Shown: positions 44,270 through 54,330 of the stretch, in pieces | Layout: every line of letters starts with the position of its first letter | Position numbering within the stretch: position 1 is the first letter of the stretch | Source: Artemia franciscana | Lineage: Eukaryota > Arthropoda > Branchiopoda > Anostraca > Artemiidae | Reading direction: 5' to 3' | NCBI RefSeq assembly: GCF_032884065.1 | Contig: NC_088868.1 | Location: 7,212,758 to 7,276,757 of the forward strand | Length of the DNA: 64,000 nt | Made by a program: the position numbers and the translations under genes | The notes under the pieces: model-generated | What the model saw: only the letters and a program-made list of their open reading frames with translations | What the model was told of the DNA's origin: nothing | Databases searched by the model: none

Positions 44270-45725
44270 ATACCAGATAAACACATTAAAGTAATTAGTG
44301 CTATGTACAGGAATAACACTGTTGCAGTTGAGGTAGAAAATGAGGTTAGTAGCTGGTTTCATATCAGGAGTTAAAGAGGGTTCTATCTCTATTTATATGG
44401 ACCATTTGATGTGGCCTACATTACCCTAAGGGACACAGCATAAACCATGTGAGAAAACATAATCAAGTGGGGAAGTAAAACTTTCCTAGACTTAGATAAT
44501 GCACATAATTGAAGTGTCCTATGTGAAAAAATTAGCAAAGTGAATAAACTTTTTGGTGTTTAGAGGGTTCAGGGTGCAAGTATATGTTTGAAAATTAATG
44601 TTAAAAGGACTAAGTTGTTAAAACTAGGGATAAGTGAAAGTGAAGAGGTAGTGTTGGGTAACAAGAAGATTGATCAGGTGGACAGCTTCACTTATCTATG
44701 TACTATTATTAGTAAAGATGTTGGGTGTGGTAAACAAGTTAAGGTATAGGTCTGGAATTGATGCTATTGAGAAGGATACACACTATATTTGCCAAAAATA
44801 TTAAATATACATAATTTACAAAAACATATATTTAATACATTTTGACTGCACTTCTGTTATACTTAACCCCTAACACCCTAATGTGCAAATATAGCCTGGG
44901 CTATAGCAAAAATTATACATTTCCTATGTGTGGGTGTGTGTGTTTTTTTTTTTTCTTAATTTCATTAGTTTTGGTAACATTTATGGGACAGGTTGAAACA
45001 AGAAACAAGGTTAAAATGTCTAGGTAAGCACTAGTTAACTAGAAATGGACAAGTTAGCATAGGACATATTCTGCAGATAAAGGATGACAGAATACCAAAT
45101 AACATCCTTGTAGGTTAGCTATCTAGGGCCAAACAAAAATCAGGTCATCCTCAAATGGAGTGGAATGGTGCTTCAAGGAAAGATTCAAGGTAAATGGCAG
45201 TAAATTTATGACAGTTCATATTATTGACTTTCCAATAAAGTGAATATACCACTTGATGCTTTTTTATGCTCTTTATGAATATAATAACTGTTTCTATTTA
45301 AATTCAAATTTAAGCACTTTTTGAGCTCTTGAAAATGACAAATTTTCAATTAAAGTAAGAGTTCTTGGTTGTTTTATGACAAAATAATACCATGTTTTCT
45401 CAGCACTGTTTTCTCTGTTGTTTTTGACAAAATAATACTACATTTTCTCAGTGCCTAAATTATTTATAAGGCTAGTTTAGGTTAGGTCAAAAAGTGCTTA
45501 AATTTGAATTTGCAATAGAAGCAATTATTATATTTGTAAAGAGCATAAAAAAAGGCATCCAGTGATATGTTCACTTTATTGGTAAGTAAATAATATGAAC
45601 TGTTATAAATTTACAAAAATGGCAACTTCTTGGGAGGGTGTAAAGAGATGCTTTGAATAGATTGGGATGGAGAAAGAGCATGCATAGCTGTGTTGACCTT
45701 AAATGACTTGGTGCAATAGTGAGTC
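44270..45725 (+). mobile_element. Degraded LINE, host of nested insertions
   Basis: Plus-strand remnants of the family seen at 16.2 kb: RNNTVAVEVENEVSSWF (thumb side of the reverse transcriptase, 44290-44370), degraded palm and connection text with QVDSFTYLCTIISKDVG (about 44670-44720), IKDDRIPNNILVG (about 45080) and the C-terminus 'ttcttgggagggtgtaaaga' to 'gagaaagagcatgcatagct' (45630-45700). An inverted-repeat element interrupts it at 45195-45611. Its 3' tail is cut at about 45725 by a second element and resumes at 53830 as gtgagttgttagtagtagtg. Confidence 0.85.
45195..45613. mobile_element. Short inverted-repeat element X1
   Basis: Inverted arms of about 145 bp (45195-45345 and 45460-45611) start gtaaatttat and share aataaagtgaatatacc and tatgctctttacaaatata. 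It interrupts LINE sequence, with aaatggca present on both sides (ending at 45193 on the left and beginning two bases after the element on the right). That is consistent with an 8-bp target duplication as in hAT-type elements. Non-coding. Confidence 0.8.
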
Positions 45726-45893
45726 AGGTAAAATTGGTGCTAATAGTATTACTGGCTTTCATATAAATTAAATATACCACTTGATGTCTTTTTTTATGCT
45801 CTTTACAAATATAATAATTGCTTCTACCACAAATTCATATTTAAGCACTTTTTGACCTCTTAAAAATGACCTGTATATGGGGTCATTATAAAT

Positions 45894-48590
45894 CTGTAAT
45901 AGTTTAGAAAAAAATTTGGGCTATATATTTGCACATCAGGGGGTGGGGGTAAAGCATAGCATATATTAAATATGTAAACTAATGATTCCTTTTTTTTGGG
46001 CACAAACACATAATAAAAACAAGAGCTAAGAGCTCATATGGCACTTGTGACAAGGCAAGAGGAGCTAAGAGCCAAGAGATCATATGGTATGAGCTCTAAC
46101 AAAATTCTATGAATCAATAGATTGATTTAAAAAGGAAAATAAGAGGGTTAATGCCGGTCAAGATTTAAAATAAGAGCTCTGAGTCACAAAGTCCTTCTAA
46201 ATATCAAAATTAATTAAGATCCGATCACCCACTCGTAAGTCATAAATAACTAATTTTTTCAAATTTTCATTCTCCCTTTTGCCCCCCAGATGGTTGAATC
46301 TGGGAAAACGACTTTATCAAGTCAAATTGTGCAGCTCCCTGACACGCCTACCAATTTTCATCGCCCTAGCATGTCCAGAAGCACCAAACTCGCCAAATCA
46401 CTGAACCCCTCCCCCCAACTCCCCCAAAGAGAGCAAATCCAGTACAATTCTGTCAATTACGTATCAAGGACATTTGTTTATTCTATCCACCAAGCTTCAT
46501 CCCAATTCCTACACTCCAAGTGTTTTTCCAAGATTTCCCCCTCCAAATCCCCACAATGTCAAAAGATCTGGTCAGGATTTGAAATAAGAGCTCTGAGACA
46601 TGAATTCCTTCGAAAAATCAAATTTCATTACAATCCAATCATCTATTTGTAAGATATAAATACTCCAATTTTCATGTTTTCCAAGAATTCCGGTTCCCCC
46701 CCTCCAACTCCCCCAAATGTCACAGGATCCGGTCGGAATTTGAAATTAGAACTTTAAAGCACAAGATCCTTCTAAATATCAAATTTCATTAAGATCTGGT
46801 CACCCTTTTGTAAGTTACAAATACCTCAATTTTCAAAATTACCCCCCCCCTCCCCCAATTCCACCAAAGAGAGCAGATCCGGTCCAGTTATGTCAGTCAC
46901 GTATCTTAGACAGCTTTCTATTCTTCCCATCCAGTTTCATCCTGATCTCACCACTTTAAGTATTTTCTAAGATTTCCAGTCCCCCCAACTGCCCCCCCCC
47001 CCAATTACGCTTGATCCAGTTGAGATTTAAAATAAGATATCGGAGTTACGAGGTCCTTCTAAATATGAAGTTTCATGAAGATCTGATCACTCCTTCATAA
47101 TTTAAAAATACGTCATTTTTCTTATTTTTCAGAATTACTCCCCCCCCCCCCCACAATTGAGCGGATCCGTTCCAATTATGTATATCATGTATGCAAGACT
47201 TCTGCTTATTTTTCCAACCAAGTTTCATCCCAATCCCTCCAATCTATGCATTTCCCATCATTTTAGGTTTCCCCACCCCAAACTTCCCCCAATGTCACCA
47301 GATCCGGTCAGGATTTAAAATAAGAACTTTGAAACACGATATCCTTCTAAAAATCAAATTTCATGGAGATCCAATCACCCATTTGTAAGTTAAAAATACC
47401 TCATTTTTTCTAATTTTTCAGAATTAACCCCCCCCCCCCAACTACCCCAAAGAGAGCGGATCCGTTCTGGTTATGTCAATCATGTATATAGGACTCATGT
47501 TTTTTTTTTTCACCAAGTTTCATCCCAATCCCTCCACTCTAAGTGTTTTCCAATTTCTTGGTTTCTCCCTCCCAACAACCCCCCACCCCCAATGTCACCA
47601 GATCCGGTCGGGTTTAAAATAAGAGCTCTGAGCCACAATATCCTTCTAAATATCAAATTTCATGAGATCCAATCACCCATTTTTAAGTTAAAAATACCTC
47701 TTTTTTCAGAAATATCCCCCACCCAACTACCCAAAAGAGAGCGGATCCGTTCCGTTTATGTCAATCATCTATCTAGGACTTGTGTTTATTTTTCCACCAT
47801 GTTTCATCCCAATCCCTCCACTCTAAGTGTTTTCCAAGTTTTAGGTTTCCCCCTCCCAACTTCCCGCCCCCATCACCAGATCTGGTCGGGATTTAAAATA
47901 AGAGCTCTAAGACACGATATCCTTCTAAACATCAAATTTCATTGAGATCCAATCACCCATTTGTAAGTTGAAAATACCTCATTTTTAAGAATTACTCCCC
48001 CCCCCCCAACTACCCCAAAGAGAGCAAATCAGTTCTGATTATGACAATCATGTATCTGGGACTTGCGCTTATTTTTCCCATCAAGTTTCATCCCAATCCC
48101 TCCACTCTAAGTGTTTTCCAAGATTTTAGGTTTCCCCCACTTCAACTCCCCCCAATGTCATCAGACCCAGTCGGGATTTAAAATAAGAGCTTTGAGACAC
48201 AATATCATTCCAAACATAAAATTTCATTAAGATCCAATCACCCACTCATAAGTTAAAAATACTTCATTTTTTCTATTTTTTCCAAATTAACCGGCCCCTA
48301 CTCCCCCCCAGATGGTCAAATCGGGAAAACGACTATTTCTAATTTAATCTGGTCCGGTCCCTGATACGCTTGCCAAATTTCATTGTCCTAGCTTACCTGG
48401 AAGTGCCTAAAGTAGCAAAACCAGGACCGACAGACAGACCGACAGAATTGGTGACTGCTATTGGCAAGTGCCATAAAAAAGAAAAAATCAGCAATGGTTA
48501 GTTTACATATTTAATATATGCTATGCTTTACCCCCACCCCCCTGATGTGCAAATATATAGCCCAAATTTGTTTCTAAAATATTACAGATT
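45894..48590. mobile_element. Element Y: inverted ends around an S-repeat array
   Basis: Inverted ends of about 95 bp (45897-45995 and 48492-48590) share tttgggctatatatttgcac, catcagggggtggggg and taaagcatagcatatattaa. Between them lies the whole S array with its own short termini. Y splits the left arm of X2: the right arm of X2, which lacks Y, reads straight across the junction. Confidence 0.85.
46018..48485 (+). repeat. S satellite array, about 285-bp units
   Basis: It begins aacaagagctaagagctcat and ends gcaagtgccataaaaaa, the same ends as the short element at 25.9-26.8 kb, with the inverted pair atggcacttg/caagtgccat. About seven units follow the order aagtttcatcccaatccctc, gattttaggtttccccc, tccggtcgggatttaaaata, gagacacgatatccttctaa, ccaatcacccatttgtaag, poly-C, agagagcggatccgttc. 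Unit starts at about 46937, 47227, 47519, 47805 and 48087 give periods of 282-292 bp. Frames at 46290-46652, 47191-47388 and 47592-47945 are repeat translations. Confidence 0.92.
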
Positions 48591-49295
48591 TGGGTAAAAT
48601 TCTAGTTAATTGACTTCTCACTATCTCAGAAAGGGTTTAGGTTAGGAAAATGAAACTTTCAGGGATGAATCTACAGACTAAAGTATGTCCCGGGAAGGTA
48701 TTTTGAAGCAACTACCTCTACTCCTTCTCCCTCTAGAGGGGCTTGACCTTTAAAAATATGTGTGTTACAAAAGTGAAACCTTGCAAAATAGGTCTTCTGC
48801 TTAATTGAAGTACATAAAGTTTGGTTATCATATTCAAAGTCCAGTGAAATTTCGTCAAAAAGCCACCAACAGACCAGAGAATTGAAGATTGTGTGATTTA
48901 AATGTGTTTGTCTAATTAGGCTAAACTTACAAGACCTCTGTCAAGAGATTTAGATAGTAAATGACTTCAGCATAGGCTTCAGTCTAGTCAAGGTTACTCT
49001 GCTGAATTTCATCGGCTGTCGAGTGAGGATTGGTTGTCTGAAGAATTATCTGGATCTAAAATCAAATTCTTTTGAAGAATTTTCCATGCAAAGCGAGCCG
49101 CGAAATAATATTCCCGATAGGTAAACGTACACAGGTTGTAAGCAGAAGAGGGGCGGGTGCCTGCCGCAAGAGCCGTACGTACCTGCTGGTATTTAGTTAC
49201 CCTTAAATTGCGGGGAATAGGTGAGCAGGTCCCGACGCTTCCCTTATACTTGTGTACGCTATCCGAAAATTGCGTTGAATGCTGTGACGTAAGCG

Positions 49296-50462
49296 ATGGG
49301 GACTCTCGTACGCAATGCTGTACTGAACTTTCTCACGCGATCCATGCAAGCGGGGAACAAAATTGAAAGCATTGTTAAGCGAGCTGTGGAGTTCTTTGAT
49401 CATGCTGAAATTCTTAGTGCGAAGGAGAAACTTATAACGCTTGCCAATGAGATTGGTTATGATTACGTCTATCGGAAAACGGCAAACGATTCTGATAACG
49501 TGATGGAAATGGCGAAAATCCTAGCCCTTTGCGCTAAAGAGAAAAAGCCCTTACCTACTTTCGTAATTTTTGATCCGCAGGAAGTGCCCACCTGCCCTGA
49601 TGAAGTCAGTGCCTGCGTGAGAATAAAAGTAAACGAGATGTGTCGAAAGTTTGATGCCGGATTAGGGGCTATCGCGGATAAGATCAAACTTGCATCTGAA
49701 CAGTGTGCTCAGCAGCTCGCCGGGGTATCGCAGCAATGTACTACCATAAGCGACGCTATTTCCCAGGGCTCACCCACTCCCCGTTCAGCAGCGAATCCGC
49801 CATCAAAGCCACTTTACTCGGTGGTTGTGAAAGCAAACGATATGCCGCCTGAGTTAACGTCCCCACAATCCCGGAAAGACTTCTTTGCAAAGGTTTGCCC
49901 TAGCGACGTAAGCTCCGATTCTCTTACTCTGAAACGTAGCAACGATGAATGGAAGATTCTTGTCCAGTCTCGAGATGCCGCTACCCAACTTGCAGAAGCA
50001 ATGAAAAGGAAGAACATAACCACTAAAGTCAAAGTTCCCCAGTTTGTCGGTATCATGAAAAGAGTACCCTCATCAGTTAGCGAGAGTGAACTCTGTCAAA
50101 TTGCTGGTTGCGACAAAGTGGCGCAATGCGGATCTACGAGAGCGTTCAAGTTATTCTATGCAAGTCGACAAACACTTGAAAACGCTATCGCGAACCCGCT
50201 GAAGATTTGTTTAGAACTGTTCAGGATTGAAGAGTTCCGCTTTCTACCGAGGAGGTGTTTCAAGTGCCATGCTGTTGGTCATTTAGCAGCTGACTGTTCG
50301 CAACCAGAAAGGTGTTCGCGCTGCGGTGGCGATGGTCACAGCTCTAGTAAGGACAACCCATGTAGTAATCCGCAAAAATGCCTAAACTGCGGCTCTAGTA
50401 GACACTCTTGCTACCATGCTGCTTGTCCCTTTAACAAAGCCCAGCCTAACACTAGCACGTAA
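49296..50462 (+). CDS. LINE ORF1, gag-like zinc-knuckle protein
   Basis: A 388-residue product. The start is the first ATG after an in-frame stop at 49290. The N-terminal half is helical and charged. A central region (about 195-290) resembles the RNA-binding part of Jockey/CR1-type ORF1 proteins, with SVVVKANDMP, SPQSRKDFF, DEWKILVQSRD and VPQFVGIMKRVP. The C-terminus carries three Cys/His knuckles: CFKCHAVGHLAADC (321-334, a canonical C-x2-C-x4-H-x4-C), 340-356 (C-x2-C-x4-H-x7-C) and 362-377 (C-x2-C-x4-H-x6-C). Such proteins coat the element RNA as nucleic-acid chaperones. The ORF is full length without a break. Its stop TAA is followed directly by the ATG of the endonuclease ORF in the same frame. 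Confidence 0.88.
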   Translation: MGTLVRNAVLNFLTRSMQAGNKIESIVKRAVEFFDHAEILSAKEKLITLANEIGYDYVYRKTANDSDNVMEMAKILALCAKEKKPLPTFVIFDPQEVPTCPDEVSACVRIKVNEMCRKFDAGLGAIADKIKLASEQCAQQLAGVSQQCTTISDAISQGSPTPRSAANPPSKPLYSVVVKANDMPPELTSPQSRKDFFAKVCPSDVSSDSLTLKRSNDEWKILVQSRDAATQLAEAMKRKNITTKVKVPQFVGIMKRVPSSVSESELCQIAGCDKVAQCGSTRAFKLFYASRQTLENAIANPLKICLELFRIEEFRFLPRRCFKCHAVGHLAADCSQPERCSRCGGDGHSSSKDNPCSNPQKCLNCGSSRHSCYHAACPFNKAQPNTST

Positions 50463-51224
50463 ATGGAAAATCGAATATTCTGCTGGAATATGAACGGTAA
50501 AGTGTTGGACAGAATCCCCCTTCTAACTGACCTTTCTAAAGAATATAACTGTATTTGCATACAGGAACACTTTCTGACCGATGATAGTGTAAACCTTCTA
50601 AAGTTTTCCTCGGATATGCATTACCTCGTTCAACCTGCGCGAAGATCTGGGACTCGGGGTCGTCCCTCTGGTGGCCTAGCCATAATCACGCGCTCTAACT
50701 CGGGGCCCCCCGTATGTGTCGAGCAGAATGAATGGTTCCAAGCTGCCAAAATGCATGGCGTGTTTTTCGTAAATGTTTATTTACCAACCAATTACAATGA
50801 CATCGCTTCAGAAAAGAAGTTTGCAAAAGCATGCCAGAAGCTCGGAAAGTGCCTCCTCAGTTTAGTCCAGAAATCATGCCCTGTTATAATTCTTGGTGAC
50901 TTTAACTGCAATCTCGACGATCATTCCTGCCCTCGGGCTGTACTATTGCTGAACGCCTTACCAAGCGGATTTAAAGTTGCTAAGAAGGATAAGTGCTATT
51001 CCTATATCAGTACCGCAAAAACCGTCTCAAATCTTGATCATGTAGTAACTTACAAACTGGACCTAGAGTCAGTCTCGGTTGGATCTGACGGTGCCTATTC
51101 GGATCATTTACCTCTCTCTTTTGCAATACCAGCCGTCAGTCCCCAGTGTGCTCCAAAAACCAAGCCTGAGCCAGCACGTGATTGGAAAAAAGTAGTCCGT
51201 GAGCAGTTCCAGCTCAATTTGTGA
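50463..51224 (+). CDS. LINE ORF2 endonuclease domain (EEP/APE-like)
   Basis: A 253-residue N-terminal part of ORF2. All catalytic blocks of the exonuclease-endonuclease-phosphatase fold are visible: WNMNG (Asn9/Asn11), IQEH (Glu35), LGDFNCN (Asp146, Asn148), SNLDHVV (Asp192, His193) and the terminal YSDHLPLSF (Asp214, His215). The enzyme nicks target DNA to prime reverse transcription. The frame closes at TGA 51222, while the reverse transcriptase continues in another frame from about 51196, so ORF2 is broken by one net single-base shift. The ATG directly abuts the ORF1 stop codon. Confidence 0.9.
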   Translation: MENRIFCWNMNGKVLDRIPLLTDLSKEYNCICIQEHFLTDDSVNLLKFSSDMHYLVQPARRSGTRGRPSGGLAIITRSNSGPPVCVEQNEWFQAAKMHGVFFVNVYLPTNYNDIASEKKFAKACQKLGKCLLSLVQKSCPVIILGDFNCNLDDHSCPRAVLLLNALPSGFKVAKKDKCYSYISTAKTVSNLDHVVTYKLDLESVSVGSDGAYSDHLPLSFAIPAVSPQCAPKTKPEPARDWKKVVREQFQLNL

Positions 51225-53106
51225 ACAAATTTTGAAGAAAATTAAAGTGCCTTTCCACCTCCTACAGTGGGATTGTGACCTAACGGAAAGCGAGATACGC
51301 CTGCAACTGAACATGTATTTCTACGAAATTTGCCACTCCTTGAGAGTAGCTGAAAGGGTTGCTGTCCCATTACGTAGCGTCCGACGTGGGTCGCGAGTGA
51401 AAGGATGGGCCTCTAACAGTGAGCTTGTGAAGGCAAGAGCAGCTGCCAAGTTCTGGCTGGGGGTTTGGCACGAGTGCGACCGGCCAAAAAGCGGGGTAGT
51501 CAATGAATTGCGGGTTTATACAAAACGGCGGTTCGCGAAAGAGCTACGAAAACATCGTAGTAGCCTCAAACGGGAAACAGTTTCAAAAATCATTGAAAAC
51601 CCTAATTTGGTCTGGAAGCTCCGTGCCAGGCCTGTAGAAAGTACGGGACAAAATGCTAGTGATATAGATGAGGAAATATGGGTAGATTATTTTGCTGCTG
51701 AATTCTCCCCACCAGATGAAGTGAAAAATAAAAAGTTTAGCGAAGAGCTCGATCAGCTTATGACGAAAGAGCATAATTACCTCGTGATTTCTAGTGCGAA
51801 AATAACCCACCTTTGTCAAAAATTAAAGAAGAAATTATCCGCCGGTGCCGACCAAATCTGTGCTCTACACCTACTGAATGGTGGTCCAGTTCTATCGGAG
51901 CATTTAGCAATAGCTTACCAAATTATACTAACACATGGTATTGTACCGGACATTTTCTGTTTAGGTGTGATCACTCCAGTTTTGAAAAAGGGTAAACCTG
52001 CTCATGAACCATCGTCATACAGACCCATTACTGTATCATCTGTGTTTTACAAGCTATTTGAAAAGCTCATAATTTCGGACATTAAAGCTAGTTGTAAAGT
52101 GCCTCCCCACCAGTTTGGATTCCAAGCTGGCTTAGGATGTGCCCATGCCTTGCATGTAGCTGCAAATGTTCTACTGGATGCCCACATTTCGAAAGAAAGC
52201 CTAGCTATAGGTGAATATGATGTACAGCGGGCTTTTGATTCGGGTATCCATTCTCAGAATATGGTTGAGCTGAGAAAGTCCGGAGTTGACCGTGCTATTG
52301 TCAAACCCTTGAACGACATGTATAGTAGGCTCAAGGTCCGTATTAAACTGTCAGGTAAATTAAGTCGTAGGTTTGCTGTGGTGAAGAAAGGTATAAAACA
52401 GGGAGCCGTATCATCACCTGATCTGTTCAACAACAGCATATCGACGGCCCAGTCAAAAGTGGCCCCTTGCTGTATTTTTAAAGGCATTGACGTGTCCCTA
52501 GTTGGGTTTGCAGATGACCTTCTAAACTTTTCAAGAATTTTGTCTTCTTTGGAATCTAACTTTAAAATTTTGGAGATGGAGTATGATGAAATTGGGTTGA
52601 GTTTTAATGTGACAAAATGTGAAGTACTGTTATTTAACTGGAATGCCTCTCAACCCGAAATCCAACTAGGGTCACAGGTGGTCATGCCCTCTAAGTCAAT
52701 TGTATACCTGGGTCTGCCGATCGGTGAAACTCTTCAGCATACACGAGCACTGCTTGTAAAGCACATCGAGAAGAAGATCAGGTCAGCTTATGGAGCTTCG
52801 GTTTCCTCCAAGCGTAATCTAAATAGGTCGCTGCGTGCACAAATATTTGTTGCTGTTGCCTTACCCCATGTTCTTTACGTTTCGCCGTTCTGGAAGTTAC
52901 TTACAAATTCGAATAAAGTAACTATAAGAAGAATATTCTTCAGGTACCTCAAGTTCCTACTTGAGATGCCATTAAGAACAAGTAATTCTTACCTAACGAG
53001 GCGGTATTCAGTACCTGACCCATTTACTGCGGTGGAAGCGTGTCTTGAAAAGTACCGTGATAGAGTAGAAGCGAGTAACCACCAGTGGACCGCCATTCTT
53101 ACATAG
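51199..53106 (+). CDS. LINE ORF2 reverse transcriptase part
   Basis: About 635 codons, open from about 51196 (the nominal start is a GTG within the overlap, so this is a continuation, not an independent gene). Reverse-transcriptase motifs in order: SSYRPITVSSVFYKLFEKL (about 272-290), HQFGFQAGLG (304-313), motif A YDVQRAFD (Asp341, Asp347), motif B GIKQGAVSSPDLFN (398-411), motif C VGFADDLLNF (Asp439, Asp440) and LGLPIGETL further on. All catalytic aspartates are kept. The C-terminal 150 residues have no RNase H. It ends at TAG 53104. Net shift relative to the endonuclease frame is +1 within a 26-base window (51196-51221). Confidence 0.9.
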   Translation: MSSSSSICEQILKKIKVPFHLLQWDCDLTESEIRLQLNMYFYEICHSLRVAERVAVPLRSVRRGSRVKGWASNSELVKARAAAKFWLGVWHECDRPKSGVVNELRVYTKRRFAKELRKHRSSLKRETVSKIIENPNLVWKLRARPVESTGQNASDIDEEIWVDYFAAEFSPPDEVKNKKFSEELDQLMTKEHNYLVISSAKITHLCQKLKKKLSAGADQICALHLLNGGPVLSEHLAIAYQIILTHGIVPDIFCLGVITPVLKKGKPAHEPSSYRPITVSSVFYKLFEKLIISDIKASCKVPPHQFGFQAGLGCAHALHVAANVLLDAHISKESLAIGEYDVQRAFDSGIHSQNMVELRKSGVDRAIVKPLNDMYSRLKVRIKLSGKLSRRFAVVKKGIKQGAVSSPDLFNNSISTAQSKVAPCCIFKGIDVSLVGFADDLLNFSRILSSLESNFKILEMEYDEIGLSFNVTKCEVLLFNWNASQPEIQLGSQVVMPSKSIVYLGLPIGETLQHTRALLVKHIEKKIRSAYGASVSSKRNLNRSLRAQIFVAVALPHVLYVSPFWKLLTNSNKVTIRRIFFRYLKFLLEMPLRTSNSYLTRRYSVPDPFTAVEACLEKYRDRVEASNHQWTAILT

Positions 53107-53859
53107 TTGTATTATAGTTCCTTCGTGATTATTTTCATTTCAAGAAGTTTCGTTGTGTTTTGTATGTGCGTTTTCTTCTCTTTTGTTTTTTATCCGTCTT
53201 TTGTTCAATTGTGACGGGTTTTTCCAATATATTTATTATTTATTTATTTATTAATAAAATTGTTTTCAGCTTCATAACTTTGCTCAATTCCATTTTATAA
53301 GGTTTTAAAGATATGCAAATATATTTCTTAAATTTTGAAGAAAAAAAACATTGATTTTGCTCAAAATTCTATTCAAATAGCCTAACAGGAATTGCATTTT
53401 CAGAACTAAAGGCAGAGAAAAAGCAACTAGTAACTGAATATTAATGTAAAATGTTCTTTTGTCAAAATTTCAATAGGTATAAACCTGTCATGTAGGCAAA
53501 TTTCAGGGCCCTCTAGAGGGAGAAGGAGTGGAGGTGGATACTTTAAAATACCTTCCTGGGACATAATTGAGCCTGTAGACCCATCCTTAAAAGTTACATT
53601 TTCCTAACCTAAACCCTTTCCAAGATAGCAAGAAGTCAATTAACTAGAATTTTACCCAGATTTGTAATGACCCCATATATAGGTCATTTTTAAGAGATCA
53701 AAAAGTACTTAAATCTGAATTTGAGGTAGGCTAGAAGTGATTATTATATTTGTAAACAGTATTAAAAATGCATCAAGTGGTATATTCACTTTATATGAAA
53801 GCCAGTAATACTATTAGTACCAATTTTACTGTGAGTTGTTAGTAGTAGTGGTAGGTCTA

Positions 53860-54330
53860 GGCTATATATTGCCCAAAGTTTGCTGAGTTTGCAACTGCCC
53901 TAGAGGCTTCTTTTCAGCTTAGGCTATGTCTCATCAATGGATTAAAATTTGCCAATACAAAAGCTTGTATGTTTGGAAAGGTTGTAAGAAGAAGCTGTCA
54001 GTAGTTCCTTCATTTTTCAGCCTTGCTTGGTAAGGAAGAAAACTGCAAATTTATCTCTGGGTATAGGCTATTCTGAACTTCTAGATCACATGATATGTTA
54101 TGTGATGATTAACTTATGTTATGACGTATTCAATGAGAAAATCCAGCAAATTTTGCAGTCATGCCTGTAAACCAAGACATTCCAAATTTAAAACATAAAC
54201 TATACCTACTCTGGATTCATGGTTGTTTTAATCTTTTCCTCATTTGGTATACAATTGCAGCGTTGCCATAGTAATTGCTAGAGTGCTACAATTCCATAGA
54301 TTTGTGTGCTACATATCGATTTTCGGTGCT
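53860..54330. other. Spacer, no gene seen
   Basis: Unassigned sequence to the right of the nested cluster. Confidence 0.4.

Larger units (their letters stand above)
49085..53270 (+). mobile_element. Nearly intact LINE with three ORF blocks
   Basis: A roughly 4.2-kb unit, clearly richer in GC than its surroundings. It has a 5' region (from about 49085), an ORF1 with zinc knuckles, an ORF2 endonuclease and reverse transcriptase, a short 3' UTR, and a 3' end running into attattatttatttatttatt repeats. There is no RNase H domain after the reverse transcriptase. The layout fits the Jockey/CR1 group of non-LTR retrotransposons; the clade is not resolved. I found no convincing target-site duplication. 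Intact domains suggest a young insertion within element X2. Confidence 0.85.
45728..53829. mobile_element. Large inverted-repeat element X2 with internal insertions
   Basis: Left arm 45728-45893 continues at 48591-48750; the right arm is 53829-53510 in reverse. Shared blocks are gtaaaattggt, ctaatagtattactggcttt, accacttgatgc, ccatatatggggtcatta, gggtaaaattctagttaatt, aagggtttaggttaggaaaa and ccttctccctctagaggg. The arms are related to element X1. LINE tail sequence flanks both sides with gtgagt repeated, so X2 inserted into the LINE 3' tail. The element now contains the satellite-bearing element Y in its left arm and an almost complete LINE in its centre. Confidence 0.8.

Noticed and set aside
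46290..47945. Several 65-120-codon ORFs in the S array
   Set aside because: They repeat the same peptide pattern (for example SGFEIRALRHE and SGFKIRALRHD) because they translate the satellite; frames are not maintained between units.
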